Source of the DNA: Pseudofabraea citricarpa
Lineage: Eukaryota > Ascomycota > Leotiomycetes > Helotiales > Dermateaceae
Assembly (NCBI GenBank): GCA_029641185.1
Contig: JAPWGK010000010.1
Coordinates: forward strand, 1,240,001-1,304,000
Length of the DNA stretch: 64,000 nucleotides
Reading direction: 5' to 3'
Part shown: piece by piece, positions 25,413 to 36,654 of the stretch
Layout: each line of letters begins with the position of its first letter
Position numbering within the stretch: position 1 is the first letter of the stretch
Notes under the pieces: model-generated
The model's input: the letters and a program-made list of their open reading frames with translations, nothing else
Told to the model about the DNA's origin: nothing
Databases searched by the model: none
Program-made: the position numbers and the translations under genes

Positions 25413-26289
25413 TCTTCATGGTCGAAGGGAAGCGCTGGGAGGCGAGAAGTGATCAGTCGCGCGTTGACACTGCTCGAGATCTGTTTAGAGGCCCGAACTC
25501 GACCATGGGATGACCGTCTCCTGCTCGTCGACAAACGGCGCGGTGTCTGAGCGCTGGGTGAGGTTGAGGAAGAATGTAAATACTCGAGGTCGCCAGCCGA
25601 GAAAAATAGGTAGTGTGCTGTGCGCCACCAGTTAGTTGGTGAAGTCTTATTTGAGTTGAGGTAAGGGCGATGCGTTGTCGCAAGTGCCATCTGCTGGCAA
25701 ATGCTGGCGAATGTTGGCAATGCTGGCAATGCTGGCAAAGGTGGTAATGCTTGCTGTTGCAACCCCATTCGTACGAGAGATGTGAAATGAGTGGTCCCTC
25801 ACCTGGTCTAGTGAAGCGCCACTTGTTGATGATCTCCAGGTACGGGGCAACCTGCAGCCGCCGAATAATATATCACGATTCACGAGCCCCATGCTCTGCC
25901 GTCGAAATGTCCCGGCGGCATTACTACTGTCTCGTTCGTTCGTTCGATCCTCTACACTATCAGCAATCAGCAATCCAGCCTCACGCTCGCACCCCGTCGA
26001 GTGTGGGGGATGAGCAACCAACTCGGCGAGCCTCTGCTCGCTCACCAAGGCGAGTTTATGCGCCGAAAGTCTAAATGGTCACGGTCTGGCATTCTTGCAA
26101 GGATCAGATCGGATCAAATCTTATCTTCCATAACTGGTTCTTCTAATGAATTGGACGGTACACTGCCAGCTCAACTTGGACATGCCCCCGGATGCTTGCT
26201 TGCTTGCTTTGTTTCCCCAACGCCCTTCCATGCTGCCCAGACAAGACCCTTTTCACCCCCACAAGCTATCAAAAAAAGAAGAAAAACAA
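25413..26289. other. Promoter region of the RabGAP gene and 3' end of the ANK/DIL gene
   Basis: Contains a minisatellite of about five TGCTGGCAA-like 9-nt units at 25692-25739 and a short GTTC run near 25927-25940. No further gene was seen. Confidence 0.6.
25692..25739. repeat. TGCTGGCAA minisatellite
   Basis: About five imperfect 9-nt units in the upstream region of the RabGAP gene (transcribed leftward). It lies about 280-330 bp before the start codon, so it may fall within the promoter or 5' UTR. Confidence 0.85.
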
Positions 26290-28852
26290 TCACAGATCCT
26301 CGTTCTCCCAATCTCGTTCTCCATATGTCGACTGCGCTCTCCCACCACTCAGATCAAGTTTTGCAAGGAACTCAGGAGGCACCGTTGGTATATATTTCCG
26401 CTCTCGCTCTCTGTTCAGACCACCGAATCCTGCTCCATAGCTCACCAGCATATCGGTGCTGGTGGGCAGCGAGAAGGGTAGCATGAGAGCTGGATCTAGG
26501 AGAATCTGCTCGGGTAAGTAGTCTACATCATCGATTGGGAAGTCGTCCACTTGGAGAGGCATCATCGTGTTCGGAACGATCGGCTTTGTGTTTGACCCAG
26601 GCGCTTGGGCACCGTTTCCATTGGCTGCTTTGGTGGGAGTAGATTGAGGAGATGCTGCCGCATTCTTGCTTCGTTCTTTGCGTAACTTTAATTCTTTCTC
26701 CATACTCTCGATGTGTTTCTTGGCACTCTTCGGCAAACCTTTCTCCCCAACTTCTGGTCGATAATGCTTCACAGCATGCAGCAGTTGCACAGGCGTTAGC
26801 CGTTTGAGTTGCTGCAGCGTCCCGACAAGACCCTCAAAATCATCTTCTCCTAGAGATGAAAAGCACTGCGTCCACTGCAGCAGTTGTATGAGTGGTGCAA
26901 GGTGCCTTCGTGCAGCGTCTATAGTCGTCTCGCCAGTAGATGTCATCGAACCATGCTCATAATGCTCTGGCTGGCGGTTGTTGGTGCGTGCCCAGTCCTC
27001 CAAACTGGATATATTCATCCGGATCTGCATGGCCTTAGTGCGGGCAAGATACCTACGATTAGCCATAATTCGGTTGAAAAGTTCTGCGCCTAACCAATAC
27101 AAGAGTTGGGCTAGTATCTGTGCTGTAATAACAGAGTGTATGTCGTACAGATCTAGAACGAATAGTGTCGATGATAGCAAGGATGTGACATTGCGAGGTG
27201 AGGGTTTTGCTCTCTGCTTTGGTGAAGGTGGTCTGAATCTCTTCTCGACCGGCTCCTCTTTGACTTGATTTTTCCTCTTGAATATTTTCCATTCATTCTG
27301 AAAAGTGATATCCTCAAAGCCTGGAATCGTCTCATGCTCCAGTATCGCTGCATCTAAGACCTTGTCCATTCTTCTTTCGGCGTCTCTAATTATCAGAATA
27401 AAGATCTCGTTGACGAGCTCAGCAAGCTGTTGCTGGAATTCAGTCGTTGATTGAGCCAGACCAGCATCTTTCTTCAGATAATGTAGCAGTAGGGTGGCGT
27501 TGGATATCCAGAAGGCTAGGATAGTCATGTCCCACTGGTTTGTTTCGACCACATCGTTTATCTTGTCCATTGCACAGATAAGAAGCTTTGCGAGTAGTTC
27601 CTGGTTCGCATGATAATGTGCATATCGGGCACTCAGAAAAATCATGTTTGCAGGAACAGGCTTCTGTGATGGCGATCGTTGTGGGGTCATGTTCGTGATA
27701 ATAATATCGAGGATTCGACCCAGCTCGCTTTCTTGAAATACGAACATTTGATCATGAAGACATCTGCTCCAATCAAATTCTTGTGCTTCCTCCTCGAGTT
27801 CTCCTGGCGATTCTGGCTGATCGTCTATTCCCACATTTCCCAGATCAACCTCAAGATCGCGTGCACTCTCCATCATCATGCGCCGCCGGAGCTCGTTCTC
27901 CGCCATTTCCTCTTCAAATCGATCCTGGGAGAAGCCGGGGTTATAGAAATCATCTGTGACTCCAACGCTGCCAATATGGTATCCGCTCTCGTGTAAATAA
28001 CCTGATATCTCGCTGTCGGGCGCTACAAAGTCGAATGCTGTCCGACCCGAGGAGGACTTGACCTCTGGAGAAGCGCCATGGTCAAGAAGTGATTTCGCAA
28101 TTCCCTTATGCCGGTTGGTCATGGCCCACATGAGAGCACTCCATCGATTTCGGTCTTGTTTATCCACATCAGCCCCAGCTTCCAAGAGTGCCGTTACGAC
28201 AGCATCATGACCCTAATAAATCATCAGCATGCATATTTTGTTTTCCGCAAAGCGGAGTACTAACGAAACAGCTAGCATAGATCAGAGGTGCTGTCCCTTC
28301 TTCATCCGGCGCATTAACGTCCACGTAGCTCTTTGCCTTCCCACTCAATATCCTCTGAATCCGCTCAACATCCCCATTACTAGCCGCCATGTTGAGCGCC
28401 TTTTGCAGAATGTCCTTTTTCTCATCCTCCGATAACTTGTCATTCGAAGCAACTGTATTCTCATCTTCGCTTGCTGATCCATCTCGGTGTGCTGCTTGCG
28501 CTGCAAGCATTTCCATTAAACGGCTGTCACTATCCCCAATGTTTTGTGCCGTCAGGTCATCGTCGTATTCGGGGTCATTTAATGATAGACTGTTAAATTG
28601 CAGAGGTTTGGCAAGTACAGGAGTCGTCAGGAATTGTGATTGACCTAAATGCCATCAGCAAAGACCTCCAGTCTGTAACACCAAGCCTATCCCACCTTGC
28701 CACGCATCGTACATCTCCGTCTCTGGGGTGAAATGCGAAGGAACATTTTTGCGATCATCCAAGGATTTGGGGAGATCATCTGGCAGCGGCCTGGGTCGTT
28801 TTATCTCCTCCTCCTGGAAGCCGTTATCCCCGCCATTGTCACCTATGTCCAT
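26290..28852 (-). CDS. Ankyrin-repeat and DIL (dilute) domain protein
   Basis: 819 residues from exons 28852-28696, 28644-28265, 28212-26290. The start MDIGDNGGDN is the first in-frame ATG that gives a family-like N-terminus; a longer upstream frame exists but looks unconserved. Ankyrin repeats span about 125-250 (EEGTAPLIYASCFGHDAVVTALLEAG, then RNRWSALMWAMTNRHKGIAKSLL). A DIL domain, known from the cargo-binding tails of class V myosins, follows at about 350-690 (ELGRILDIIITNM, FWISNATLLLHYLKK, LYWLGAELFNRIMANRRYLARTKAMQIRMNISSLEDW). There is no motor domain; fungal ANK+DIL proteins of this layout exist (the S. cerevisiae YPR089W type) but their role is poorly known. A role in cargo or membrane tethering is inference. 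The tail is low complexity. Introns are 51 and 52 nt (donors GTGGGA and GTTAGT). Confidence 0.9.
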
Positions 28853-29452
28853 GGCAGAGCAGGGAGGTGCATGTAACCCGTGCTCATCTGCTTTGTCTAT
28901 TGGGAATCTCTGCGTCAGAGGCCTTGGATACCGGGTTTGCTGTGCTGAGGGGGTTGTATTTGCTTGCGGATCTCCAGATCTTGTTGAAACGGTGGATGAT
29001 AGGAGCATGACGAGGGTATGGAGGGCTAGTATTTGCCAGACAGGACTAGTGCAACAGGGATACGTTGTCTGTGCACATTCACCTTCCAGAAAACGGCGAC
29101 AGAGCTTCGTGCTGTTTACGGAAGCGGGCTCAGTACGAACTGCTGCAATGTCGTGTTCGGTAGAGCTCAATCATGGAATGAAGATTTCTGAATGAGGTGA
29201 ATTTTAGACAGAACGCAAGTTTGGTAAGCTACCTTTTAGGTCCCATCCATTTTATTCACTTCGCAACCCTTTGTAGTCACGTGCTGACTATGGGGTAAGG
29301 CGAGATGTCCGAGATGTGCGAGAAGTCTCGATGGCTGAACTTGAATTTTATCATGTAGGCATCTTCCCTTTTTAGATGTTAAAAGCTTCTTCCGACGGGT
29401 CTCAAAATCTGAACTTGGATTTTATAATAGAGACATTTTCCCCTTTTTGCTC
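28853..29452. other. Intergenic region with a short direct duplication
   Basis: Promoter of the ANK/DIL gene and 3' end of allantoicase. A roughly 40-nt sequence starting CTGAACTTG is present twice (see the repeat entry). Nothing else was seen. Confidence 0.6.
29335..29449. repeat. Two copies of a 40-nt direct repeat, 74-bp period
   Basis: Copies at 29335-29374 and 29409-29449 share CTGAACTTGRATTTTAT, then a CAT-TTCCC-TTTTT block, with a few substitutions. They lie just past the allantoicase stop codon, where T-rich sequence on + means A-rich transcript. Confidence 0.75.
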
Positions 29453-30694
29453 CTAAGCACTTCTCCTTCCCAGGACTCTGATTCTCTTTATTCCTCCATC
29501 GGGTATCATAATCAACTTCACATGCGTGAAGACCTTGTCTTTTACCAAGGACTCAAAATCGTGCTCCTTATCTGCGCTGGTCTTGCTCGCCTGCACAACA
29601 TCAATCCATCCATCAGCTAACGCACCTGGCTCTCCTTCTCCTGTCCAATGGATGGCCTCAACCTTTGCCTTCTGCGGAAAGTTGCCTCGGAAGAATGCTG
29701 TATCTACCACCAACTTCTCAATGGTGCCTGGTGTGCCAAGTCGAATAACAGCCCAGTCGACATGATCTTTGCCCCGAGATCTTGAGGTCTCCCATCCATC
29801 TCCCATATCTTTTCCACGACCAGGGAGGATCAAGTTTGCAATCTTTCCGAAGTGCTCGTCACTACAAGATATAGCAATCCCTCCATTTACTGCTGCAGCA
29901 AGGTCGAAGATGGCGTCCTTGTCCTCGGGGAAAACTGGGACTGCATGACCAAAGAGTCTGAACCTAGCGATACCTCCATCTGGGTACATATTGAGTCGGA
30001 CGTGCGTGTAAGCCTTTTTGGTTGGGACGGCCAACTTCCAGCCAAAGCGCTGAGATGGACCGCAATCTTGGATACCTAAGATGGTCTCCCACTGTCCTCT
30101 GCCACCCTTCCATCCAACGACCTCGTCGTCGTTAGAACTGAAGACTCCTTCTACAGAAATTGCTGGAGCGTGGTTGCCAGAAAAGGCAAATGTGTCGATC
30201 TCAATGCCCTCAACGGTACCAGATGCCACACCGAGTCGAATGACAACGTGGTCAAATGGGTCAGTGTTGTGTCTTCGGGTCTCCCATCCATCATACCAAG
30301 CACCCGAGTAGACCATCTTTCCAGGTTGCCTGATAGGCGCAGCAGCTGTAAGAAGGTTGGATGCCTCTGCAAACCACTCGTCTGAGCAGGACAGCACCTT
30401 TCCACCCAAAGCCGTACCAATCAAGTCTGTGGGTAGGAGTCAGATAGGTGCAATAGATGCTAGAATAAGTGGCCATATCTGAGATAGGCTGGACGAAACT
30501 CTTGTGTGATCACTTGATCGAAGCCCATTAAAAAAATCGCCTTTTAGATTCTTGATGCAGGAGCCATGCGCAGACAGAAAACAGAAGACGCTGCACTTAC
30601 CAATACATGTGGATCGAAAAGTCCCATCGATCTGATCCGAGGGAATGGACGTGGCTGACACGGCCTCGGTCTTGTACTCACTCTCAACTGACAT
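29453..30694 (-). CDS. DAL2: Allantoicase
   Basis: Hydrolyses allantoate to ureidoglycolate and urea in purine-nitrogen recycling. 355 residues from exons 30694-30601 and 30426-29453; the 174-nt intron has GTAAGT and CCCACAG ends and joins TCI|DLIGTALGGK in frame. The protein shows the two internally homologous halves of the family: SCSDEWFAEASNLL ... YDGWETRRHN ... DHVVIRLGVASGTVEGIEIDT, and SCSDEHFGKIANLI ... GDGWETSRSR ... DWAVIRLGTPGTIEKLVVDT, each ending in a TH(V)-containing strand and PDGGI(A/K)R(F/I)R. The length is normal for fungal allantoicases. The upstream region holds clustered GATA-factor sites, which fits nitrogen-catabolite control (known for this pathway in fungi; inferred here). 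The symbol is by analogy with the yeast gene. Confidence 0.96.
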
Positions 30695-31368
30695 GGTGGG
30701 TAAGCGATTTGTGGTTTGTGGTACGATGCAGGTCGCAGAAACACTCGAGAACAGTGTAACACGAAGACGGGCAAAAAAATCAAATGAAGAAAGCAGAGGG
30801 CATTCACATCCAGGACTTTTTAAATGTGGCGGGGTACTCCGATGTCGAACCCCCTAATCGATAAGATGTGGGGGGAATTACCTGACCTTTACTCGATAGC
30901 TACACCTGATAGCGCAGAAATGTAGAAACCTTTGCCCAGCCCGCAGCCCGCAGCGCAGCAGAGAGAAAGCTTACCTAGTAGCTTAGCTGGCATTATTAAT
31001 GTAAGATCTTCAAGAAGCGAACGAAATAGCTGGAATCACACAATTGACGCTGCGCAACACGTCGTTGCACCAAAAGCTGAATCAATGCGCCCGCTTACTC
31101 TTCCGAGCTTCCTGATTGGCCACAGCTCTCTCCATCCTGGCGATAGCGTCATGACTTTGGACTTGGACTTGGGTTCCGCAGGATGCACCAGGCCAGGGTA
31201 GCATTCCGTATTATTTATTCTTAACCACGACCACGGCTTCCCCGCTCTTTCATTCCAACTTCATCTCTGAGAGCATCTACTCACCCATAACACAGCACTC
31301 TCATCTCGAGAGACAACCCCACCTGCCTGACTGACGAGAGGATCACAAGCTACCTTACCTATACCACC
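30695..31368. other. Divergent promoter: allantoicase / cytochrome b561
   Basis: 674 bp between two start codons facing away from each other. Apart from the GATA cluster, I see a CT-rich stretch before the cytochrome b561 start, typical of fungal promoters, and an ATTGG (inverted CCAAT) near 31115. Confidence 0.6.
30859..30912. promoter_or_regulatory. Cluster of GATA-factor (HGATAR) sites upstream of allantoicase
   Basis: Three HGATAR matches lie within 54 bp: CGATAA at 30859, CGATAG at 30894 and TGATAG at 30907. A fourth (CGATAG) is at 31141. They sit 165-220 bp upstream of the allantoicase start. AreA/NIT2-type factors act on such grouped sites in nitrogen-regulated fungal promoters. Binding here is inferred. 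Confidence 0.5.
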
Positions 31369-32190
31369 ATGTCTTCGGCCACCGGAATACCAGGCAGTGT
31401 CCAAGCCGCTGCTCAACGTGGGCTTGGGGAGGACGAGCCTCTATTGGGAAGAGTGGGAGATGCCTCGCAGCAGGAAGGAAAACCATTGTACTACAATCTC
31501 TTCCTTGGTAAGCTTCACATGCCGCAGCAGAGAATTCCCTCACTGACATGCAAAACAGGCACCGCGATTCTTGCACAGGCCGGCGTCCTCCTGTTGACAG
31601 CCCTCGTGTGGGCGAACGTCTTGCTCACGCCTTTGATGCTCTTCACCGCGCATCCTCTTCTCAATTCGGCTGGGCTCCTCTTCCTTGTACAATCCATCCT
31701 TATCCTGCAGCCGACACATACCCCAGGGCAGAAGAGGCAAGGAACAATTGCTCACTTCACCCTCAACAACCTCACGCTTGATTCCCTCATCGCTGGGCTT
31801 GTTGTCATCGAATACAACAAGTTCGCTCACAACGGAACTCATTTTGTGTCTCCACATGCCATCCTCGGACTTATTACCTATATATTCTTAGGGATTCAAG
31901 CACTTGTGGGGTTCACGGCATACTTTGTTCCCCAGCTATACGGTAGTGTTGACAAGGCGAAGTCTCTTTACAAATACCATCGCATCAGCGGTTATGTTAT
32001 CCTGGTCTTGATGCTAGCAACTATTGCTGCAGCTACTCAAACCGACTTTAACAAGAATGCAATTCATATCCGACTTTGGGCAGTCCTTGTGTCTTCTGTC
32101 CTATTGCTTGTCGGTGTTCTTCCAAGGATTAAGAAGCAGAAGCTTGGTCTTGGATCGAAGCCTTTGCAAAGTGGTGCATTTGGTCAGTGA
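31369..32190 (+). CDS. Cytochrome b561-domain membrane protein
   Basis: Predicted six-helix, two-haem transmembrane electron carrier of the eukaryotic b561 type (ascorbate-dependent reductases in the family). Exons 31369-31507 and 31559-32190 give 256 residues. The intron is 51 nt, in phase and without stops, so a retained-intron product of 273 residues is possible; removal gives a clean join NLFLG|TAILAQAG at the first helix. Candidate haem-ligand His residues in or next to helices: LFTAHPLLNS, GTIAHFTLNN, FVSPHAILGL and YKYHRISGYV. The N-terminus has an acidic EDEPLL sequence, a possible sorting signal. The C-terminus is short and basic. Substrate and membrane (vacuole or plasma membrane) cannot be told from sequence. 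Confidence 0.88.
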   Translation: MSSATGIPGSVQAAAQRGLGEDEPLLGRVGDASQQEGKPLYYNLFLGKLHMPQQRIPSLTCKTGTAILAQAGVLLLTALVWANVLLTPLMLFTAHPLLNSAGLLFLVQSILILQPTHTPGQKRQGTIAHFTLNNLTLDSLIAGLVVIEYNKFAHNGTHFVSPHAILGLITYIFLGIQALVGFTAYFVPQLYGSVDKAKSLYKYHRISGYVILVLMLATIAAATQTDFNKNAIHIRLWAVLVSSVLLLVGVLPRIKKQKLGLGSKPLQSGAFGQ

Positions 32191-33669
32191 TGCGCCAGTG
32201 AAAGCGACTTTAAAAACAAGGCTTCGATAGGGAGAGGTATCAAGCCAATTCTTGAATATTATTACGATTCGACGTGGCCTGGGAAATTGTCGGAGGGGTT
32301 GCATGGATTTGGAGTTGAGCAATTTATTTAGCGTTTTCTCGGGGGCATCTTATCTAATAAAGTTTTTCCCTCTCGAGCGAAAAATAATCAACACTGCATA
32401 TTGACCAAGCTACCTGAGAACTCGGGATTATTGAGATGTGGTCGTGATCTGGATGAGCTATAGATGTACTGTCTCTCCTGCCAAATTGAGCCTGGTTTCT
32501 AGGTCTAGAACCGAATAGGACGTTCCGAGAACCAATCCCACACAACTTCATTTCGAATCTGTCATGGATTCCAACAAGTTCCTGCCCCAGCTAAGCTATT
32601 AAACTACCATCTGGAAGTTTATATCATAAATCCCCATAGTCGAGATCCAAATCTAGGGGAAATACCTGAGCTAGAAGATACAAGATATGATTGACCAGCC
32701 TTAAGCGAGCAGGTCAGGCTCGGATTTGAAAGTGCTCATTCTATCCTGTATTATACCACGCGCATTCTATGTTTTATTGATTCTTCAGCTGTGTGTGGAT
32801 TTATCAATTGTTACCTAATCCATCACATACATACTCAAAGGGATTATCTCCCAACAGCTGGATAGTTTATCCCGTCAAGAGCAATAGCAGCAGCAATAAC
32901 TACAACGTGGTTTCACGATCAACCTCAACTAACTATTTCGAATGCCGACAACGCAAGCTAGAGGTTTCGGCGCGGCGGCGTTCGCCTACCACATGCCGCT
33001 TGCAAAGAAAGTGCCGCTTGTAGAATTTCTATATGCCTGCGCAGGTCGGTGACAGCAGGATGGTGACTGACAACAGCATGTAGGATTGGGCAGGCGGTTT
33101 TGTATCAGCATAGAAATTTGTCTTGTGTCCTCTTGTTCTTTTGTTGTTTTTTGATATGAAAAAGGAGAGCAGCGGCGCTCGATATTTTGCTGCCTCCTTT
33201 GCTGACTTGCTCGTTTTGAGAAAACTCGTCTGTCCGTGACGAACGGTTGATGGATTGAGTGACCTCTGGTTTGACGGATCTTCATTCTCTACATACTTCT
33301 AGATATCTGCCTGTAGATTGGGTAATAGGACGAGCTGAATTTATTATCTGGATGGTTAACTGATTGTATAGTATCTTGGCTTGGTGGCCCAGGCCAATGA
33401 ATAGTGGTCCTCGATAGCCCGCACGAGTTCGCTCTCAAATTTGATCAAAATACAAGATTACTAATTCAATCATTAAATTCGTTTTCCTTCTAAGGATTGC
33501 AAGATGGCAAGTGCAGACCGTACAGTAGTTCAAATCATCGACCACAAAAACAGCACCGCTGCAACTTCCAGTCAACAACCAACTGTGCCGAGCCTCTCAG
33601 CCCTCTTCGCTTAAATCCCATCCATCCATTATTACCACCATTTCTGGGCATGTCTACCTACCTAGGTAC
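32191..33669. other. Convergent 3' intergenic region
   Basis: About 1.5 kb between the 3' ends of the cytochrome b561 gene and the acetate-transporter gene. Only short frames without recognisable motifs and some AT-rich stretches were seen. Confidence 0.55.
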
Positions 33670-34780
33670 TTACTCCTGTCTGGACTTCTTGATCTTGGCT
33701 CGATCGCTCGCTCCCTTAATCAAGGTACTCAGATCGCCAACCGGCAAGCCGAACGGCATGTCGACGGCAGCCAGCATGATGACCAGCAGCAGATACCAGC
33801 CCATGAGGGAGGTGACGAAGAAAGACGCGCCCGTTCCAACCAGCAGCCGGTTTCCCGTGACGGCACTGCCGTCTGCGAGGGTCCAGAAAGCGCCCGTAAC
33901 CAAGAAGAAGCCCAGGCTGGCCGAGGTGAAGATCACCACGAACACGGCGTTGGTGCGGAGGCTGCACACGAGGAAGATGGTCGACAGCATGCCCATCGAG
34001 AGCATGAAGAAGCCGAATGCCGCCATGAAGGGCGGCGTCTGCGTCTGGCTCCCGTCGGTCGTGTACGCGGATATGGCCGCGAAGCGTGGACTGGAGGGTT
34101 GTTAAAGTTTCCATTTAAGCCACTTCCTTTTTTCTTTCTTTCTTCTTTCTCTCTGCTTCCTCTTCCTCGGGGACGGGGAAAGAAGGGGACGGGGGGAAGA
34201 ATAGTGGGGACCACCTACTCGAAGGTTGCGGCAAAGGTAAAGAAATATGCTCCATAGCTGCAGAAAACGACGGATGGGAACGTGTTCCCGAGAATAAACT
34301 CAAGTATTCCTCCTAGCAACATGAGCATCCCGCCGAAGAAATAATTGGCGCCGCTACATGCAGTATTTCAGTAATGGCCTCGCTGGTTCCAGCTCCTCCA
34401 GCGGAACTTACATGGTTGCCGTAAATCCAGCAGCACCTCTCCAGCCCATGAGCTCTACACTTAATGGCGTGAGTGCCACGATAAGCCCTATCAGAGCTCT
34501 TGTCTGCTTTTCAGCCTCGTCCATGTTCGGATATGCAGGAACAGGTGGGTACCTACACTGGAGTAGGGTTTGCAAAAGTCTTCCGCAGATCTCCTGATAC
34601 TCTGTTTTGTGGAGAGAGGTATAACTTCTCGAACATCTCCGGCGTGAGGGTCAAGTTAGTCCGCATCGGTCTGAGGTCCTCCATATGAGAGACATTGCTG
34701 CCGTTGTTCATATGCCCGTCTTCCCGTCGGCCATTCCCGTCGATCTCTTTGGTATAGAACTCCTCTCGCGTAGTCGACAT
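33670..34780 (-). CDS. GPR1/FUN34/YaaH (acetate uptake transporter) family protein
   Basis: Plasma-membrane transporter family for acetate and related small anions. Inferred exons 34780-34557, 34498-34412, 34353-34219, 34090-33670 give 288 residues, the usual family length, with all phases consistent. The signature [27 protein letters not shown] matches the family's NPxPxALxG motif and is reassembled only by the intron at 34499-34556. [30 protein letters not shown] follows, then [19 protein letters not shown] and three more hydrophobic segments (six in total). The cytosolic N-terminus (about 70 residues) is hydrophilic. The third intron (34091-34218) is 128 nt and purine-rich on the coding strand. 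Whether acetate or ammonium-linked export is the role cannot be decided. Confidence 0.93.
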
Positions 34781-36654
34781 GTCGAACCAAGTCGCCGAAG
34801 TGTATGAGAGAGAGAGATAGTAATCAACGAAGGTGTAGGTCTGATTAGGAATCAAGTAGATAGAAAGTCGGACAGATCAGTGATCAGGAGGGGGGAGAGG
34901 GGGGTCCCATAGTTCTTGAATGAACGGAACTGCGGAGTAGCTTCACAGAGGAGCTTGGGGTGAAGCTCCATATCCCCGCAGGAAGGCTCGTCCCCAGCAT
35001 CGAGTTCCACCTCCGTCCGAAAAAGCTAGGCTGAGTGATCCAATGACTAACTAGACCTCCAATGGCTGTCATCAGATATGCAGTGGGTTGGTCCACTGCA
35101 ATACACTTATGGATAGACCTACTCCAGCTCCAGGAGATATCTTACCCGATCCTGTTCCCTCCCATGCCGTCTCGGAGAAACAATAGATAGACCAGGACTT
35201 GATCCTCAGCCAGTGAAGTATAACCAAGTCAAGAGTAGCAGGCTAAGAAGGCATACGAAACCTCCCAAGACGTTCTCTTGGAGAAAGCATAAAAGCAAGC
35301 TGACCCGGAGAGGGCAGAAGTCCGACCCATTTTTGGATTCTGCTTCTCCAATGGGGCACAAGTATGTGCATCGTTTCCTTATTGCCGGACCTAACCCAGC
35401 ACTTTTCTGCTGTCACCTTTTCTCTTGCAGTCCCTGGTGGCCCCCTCCCCCGCTTTCCCCAGATCTCGCTTAATTTCTTCGGTGATGGTGGTGGTGTGGT
35501 GATATCTCGGCCTCCTCGCGCTCTTAGAAGGCCGCTGGAGCTCTAGAGCGATAGAAGCTTATTTCTCATCGCGTGCGAGTGCGATTGGCCCATGCTGTGA
35601 CGATATGTGTCTTGGGCACATATCTTTACCTCATGCCCCGGAGGGCGGAAGCAAGACCGCGCCTTGAGTTGTGGGCATTGTGCGGTCAAGAAAGAGGGGA
35701 ATGTTTCCTAGGACGGGTCGGGGGTGCTACTCGAGTCAGCTACCGTATCGTACTTCGTCCTGCCCTCGATTGATAAATCCCCTGCTGGAATAGATGCTGT
35801 TTGGGAAAGGTGCGACACCAGAAGAGAAAGTCGGATGCAGTGCATCATCGTACGAGTCTGTCCAGAACATCAGATCATTACTCGAGTCGAATGATGGATG
35901 GCCCAGAACCGGGCTACTGCCCTGTATCTTTCCCAGCCCCCAGGCACGGGATTGGATCTAGGACTTGCATATAAGCTATTGAGCATCAGCACGTACTGTA
36001 CTACGTTCGTTGGGAATGGACCAAGGGAGATTGTGTCTCGCACCAGAGGAAGCTCAACGAATTCGCGTACCAGGCTTACCGATTGATACATGTGTCCGAA
36101 CAAGTTCTCAGCTTTACTTTATCTCACTGTTTCCAATATTCCAACCATCTACGGATTATAGATTTAGGTTATTCATATATATAAGGTAGAATATTTAATT
36201 CGCAACGTCAGCATGTGGGAGTTGAGGCTCAAAAGCGACTTTCAACCTCCCTAACATCTCACCCCCGGGCCTCCGGACCTAGGGACCATGCCTTTTATTA
36301 TTGGCTAAAGAAAGCTGGCCTACGGATGTACATGCAAGTATGACAACACAAGGCATCGATGTCATAGGAGACCCCTTGCTTACCTCTTTTTCTATTTATT
36401 TTTTAGCTCGTCAAGCTGCGTGAAACAGCTGGTAGTCCTTTCGGGCTTAGACTCAGGCCATTCTTCGCAATAGTATGATTCCACTTTAAAAGAAAGCCAG
36501 ACGAAGGCTACCATCGGAAGAAAAAAGTATATTCAGTGCCCCAAGTTCTTGATAAAACTGACCAGGCTTTTGTGACTTCTGTTTGTCCCTAATTTACAAT
36601 TTGTGACATCGCCCTAATGGATACAAAACAAAACTAAAGTTTTCACTTTCCCAT
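34781..36654. other. Intergenic region
   Basis: 1.9 kb: promoter of the acetate-transporter gene on the left, 3' UTR of the M13 peptidase on the right. No gene, repeat or RNA could be supported. Confidence 0.55.

Noticed and set aside
31369..32190. Single-exon 273-residue cytochrome b561
   Set aside because: The internal 51 nt have consensus splice ends and encode residues that break the N-terminal region of the family; kept only as a possible retained-intron form.
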